A stretch of DNA of 22,031 nt from assembly GCA_902465775.1 (NCBI GenBank), contig CABQOJ010000004.1:1-22031 (forward strand). The letters run 5' to 3'. This document shows positions 21,204 to 22,031 of the stretch, piece after piece; position 1 is the stretch's first letter; every line of letters starts with the position of its first letter. Under the pieces are notes generated by a model that saw only the letters and a program-made list of their open reading frames with translations, was not told the origin of the DNA and ran no database searches. Made by a program: the position numbers and the translations under genes. Source of the stretch: an uncultured Porphyromonas sp. (lineage in GTDB: Bacteria; Bacteroidota; Bacteroidia; Bacteroidales; Porphyromonadaceae).

Positions 21204-21983
21204 ATGGGAGCTATATACTTCCTAGCCGATGCGCACCTAGGGTCGCCCTATCACGACGACCCTAGGCGTGCTGAACTACGACTCGTCGCCTGGCTACGCT
21301 CCATAGCGGACGATGCCGAGGCGGTCTACCTGCTAGGCGATATGCTCGACTACTGGTTTGACTACAAGTATGTCGTGCCGAGAGGGTTTGTACGCTTCCT
21401 CGCCGCTCTGGCAGACCTCGTGGAGCAAGGGGTCGAGGTGCACTACATCATGGGCAATCACGACCTCTGGCTCACCGATTACTTTGAGAAAGAGCTCGGC
21501 GTCATCGTGCATCGCGACACCATCGTTTGCCAGCTCAAAGGACGCACCTTCCGCCTGTCGCACGGACATCGGGAGTACGCCCTGCGCTATAAGAAAGAGC
21601 GCTGGCTCTTTGGCACTTTCGAAAGCCGACTCGCACGGCGTCTCTATGCCGCCATCCATCCACGCTGGACCGTTGGCTTCGCTCAGCGGTGGGCTTACCG
21701 CAATCGCCTGCGACAAATGCGAGCTGCCGACGATCCCTCACGACCAGGCTACAACCCGCAGATGAATGTGGAGCGGGACGAATGGCTCGTGCAGTACACC
21801 AAAGAGCTAATCCCGCAGCACCCCGAGATAGACTATTATATATATGGTCACCGTCATCTGTTGCTGAATCTCTCGCTCCCCGAAGACCGTCGCTGCATCA
21901 TCCTCGGCGACTGGATCCACTACAACTCCTACGCCCGCTGGGACGGCGAGTCGCTCACCATCGGGCTCTACGAAGAGCCGTAA
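21204..21983 (+). CDS. lpxH: UDP-2,3-diacylglucosamine diphosphatase (LpxH-like)
   Basis: A calcineurin-like metallophosphoesterase that likely hydrolyses UDP-2,3-diacylglucosamine to lipid X and UMP in lipid A synthesis, at the inner membrane's cytoplasmic face. The 259 residues carry all metal-binding motifs: D9 and H11 (DAHLG), D46 (GDMLDYW), N85 (GNHD), H120 (SHGH) and H216, H218 (GHRH). A basic, aromatic-rich insertion at about 125-172 (RYKKERWLFG, RRLYAAIHPRW) matches the lipid-binding lid of LpxH. The residue after HG is His122, where LpxH proteins commonly have Asp. It starts 27 bases after the DUF59 gene. A related phosphoesterase acting on another substrate is the alternative. Confidence 0.85.
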   Translation: MGAIYFLADAHLGSPYHDDPRRAELRLVAWLRSIADDAEAVYLLGDMLDYWFDYKYVVPRGFVRFLAALADLVEQGVEVHYIMGNHDLWLTDYFEKELGVIVHRDTIVCQLKGRTFRLSHGHREYALRYKKERWLFGTFESRLARRLYAAIHPRWTVGFAQRWAYRNRLRQMRAADDPSRPGYNPQMNVERDEWLVQYTKELIPQHPEIDYYIYGHRHLLLNLSLPEDRRCIILGDWIHYNSYARWDGESLTIGLYEEP

Positions 21984-21985
21984 AA

Positions 21986-22015
21986 GGCGTCGCCCGTCGC
22001 AGGGCAATGTACGCC
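21986..22015. other. Small GC-rich hairpin after lpxH
   Basis: GGCGT (21986-21990) pairs with ACGCC (22011-22015), and inside it GCCC (21992-21995) with GGGC (22002-22005). It begins three bases after the stop codon, a position suited to a terminator, but no T-run follows. The window ends 16 bases later. Confidence 0.3.
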
Positions 22016-22031
22016 CCTCCCCACGCCCGTG

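Overview
The window looks like chromosomal DNA of a Porphyromonas-like member of the Bacteroidota. The pointers are promoters of the Bacteroidota type (TTG, about 19-20 bases, TAnnTTTG), three secreted proteins with C-terminal type IX secretion (T9SS) sorting domains, a family S46 peptidase with the residues that define dipeptidyl-peptidase 11, an Rnf complex in the order rseC-rnfB-C-D-G-E-A, and an LpxH-type lipid A enzyme. The genus is an inference; no rRNA or marker gene is present to fix it.

Layout. Positions 1-424 hold the edge of an unidentified neighbouring element or gene (TGTAGCCA repeats and a short open frame), a strong hairpin terminator, tRNA-Ser(UGA) on the minus strand and its promoter. 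Positions 425-6669 are one minus-strand operon for the Rnf ion-translocating ferredoxin:NAD oxidoreductase, headed by an RseC-family membrane protein. RnfG is about twice the usual size and carries two FMN-binding domains. Positions 6763-9142 are a two-gene minus-strand unit: a GH3 beta-N-acetylhexosaminidase-like lipoprotein followed by a fold-type-I aminotransferase homologue whose expected Schiff-base lysine is glutamine.

Positions 9554-16532 are a minus-strand operon of three secreted leucine-rich-repeat proteins. Each has a signal peptide and a T9SS sorting domain, but they use three different repeat classes (BspA/LRR_5, plant-like IP-type, and a Cys/Asn internalin-like type). The operon is flanked by two copies of a composite intergenic repeat in opposite genomic orientation: a CCGAAGTTTCATTTC block, then CTAGTGNNN 9-mers, then TCTAACC 7-mers. 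Each copy points the same way relative to the outward-facing gene whose promoter it abuts.

Positions 16882-21983 are plus-strand housekeeping or accessory genes: a DUF2027/Smr protein, a CYTH-domain protein, the DPP11-type peptidase, a MIP18/DUF59 Fe-S assembly factor and LpxH. The most notable points are the paired composite upstream repeats, the three-class LRR surface-protein operon, the double-FMN RnfG and the lysine-less aminotransferase.
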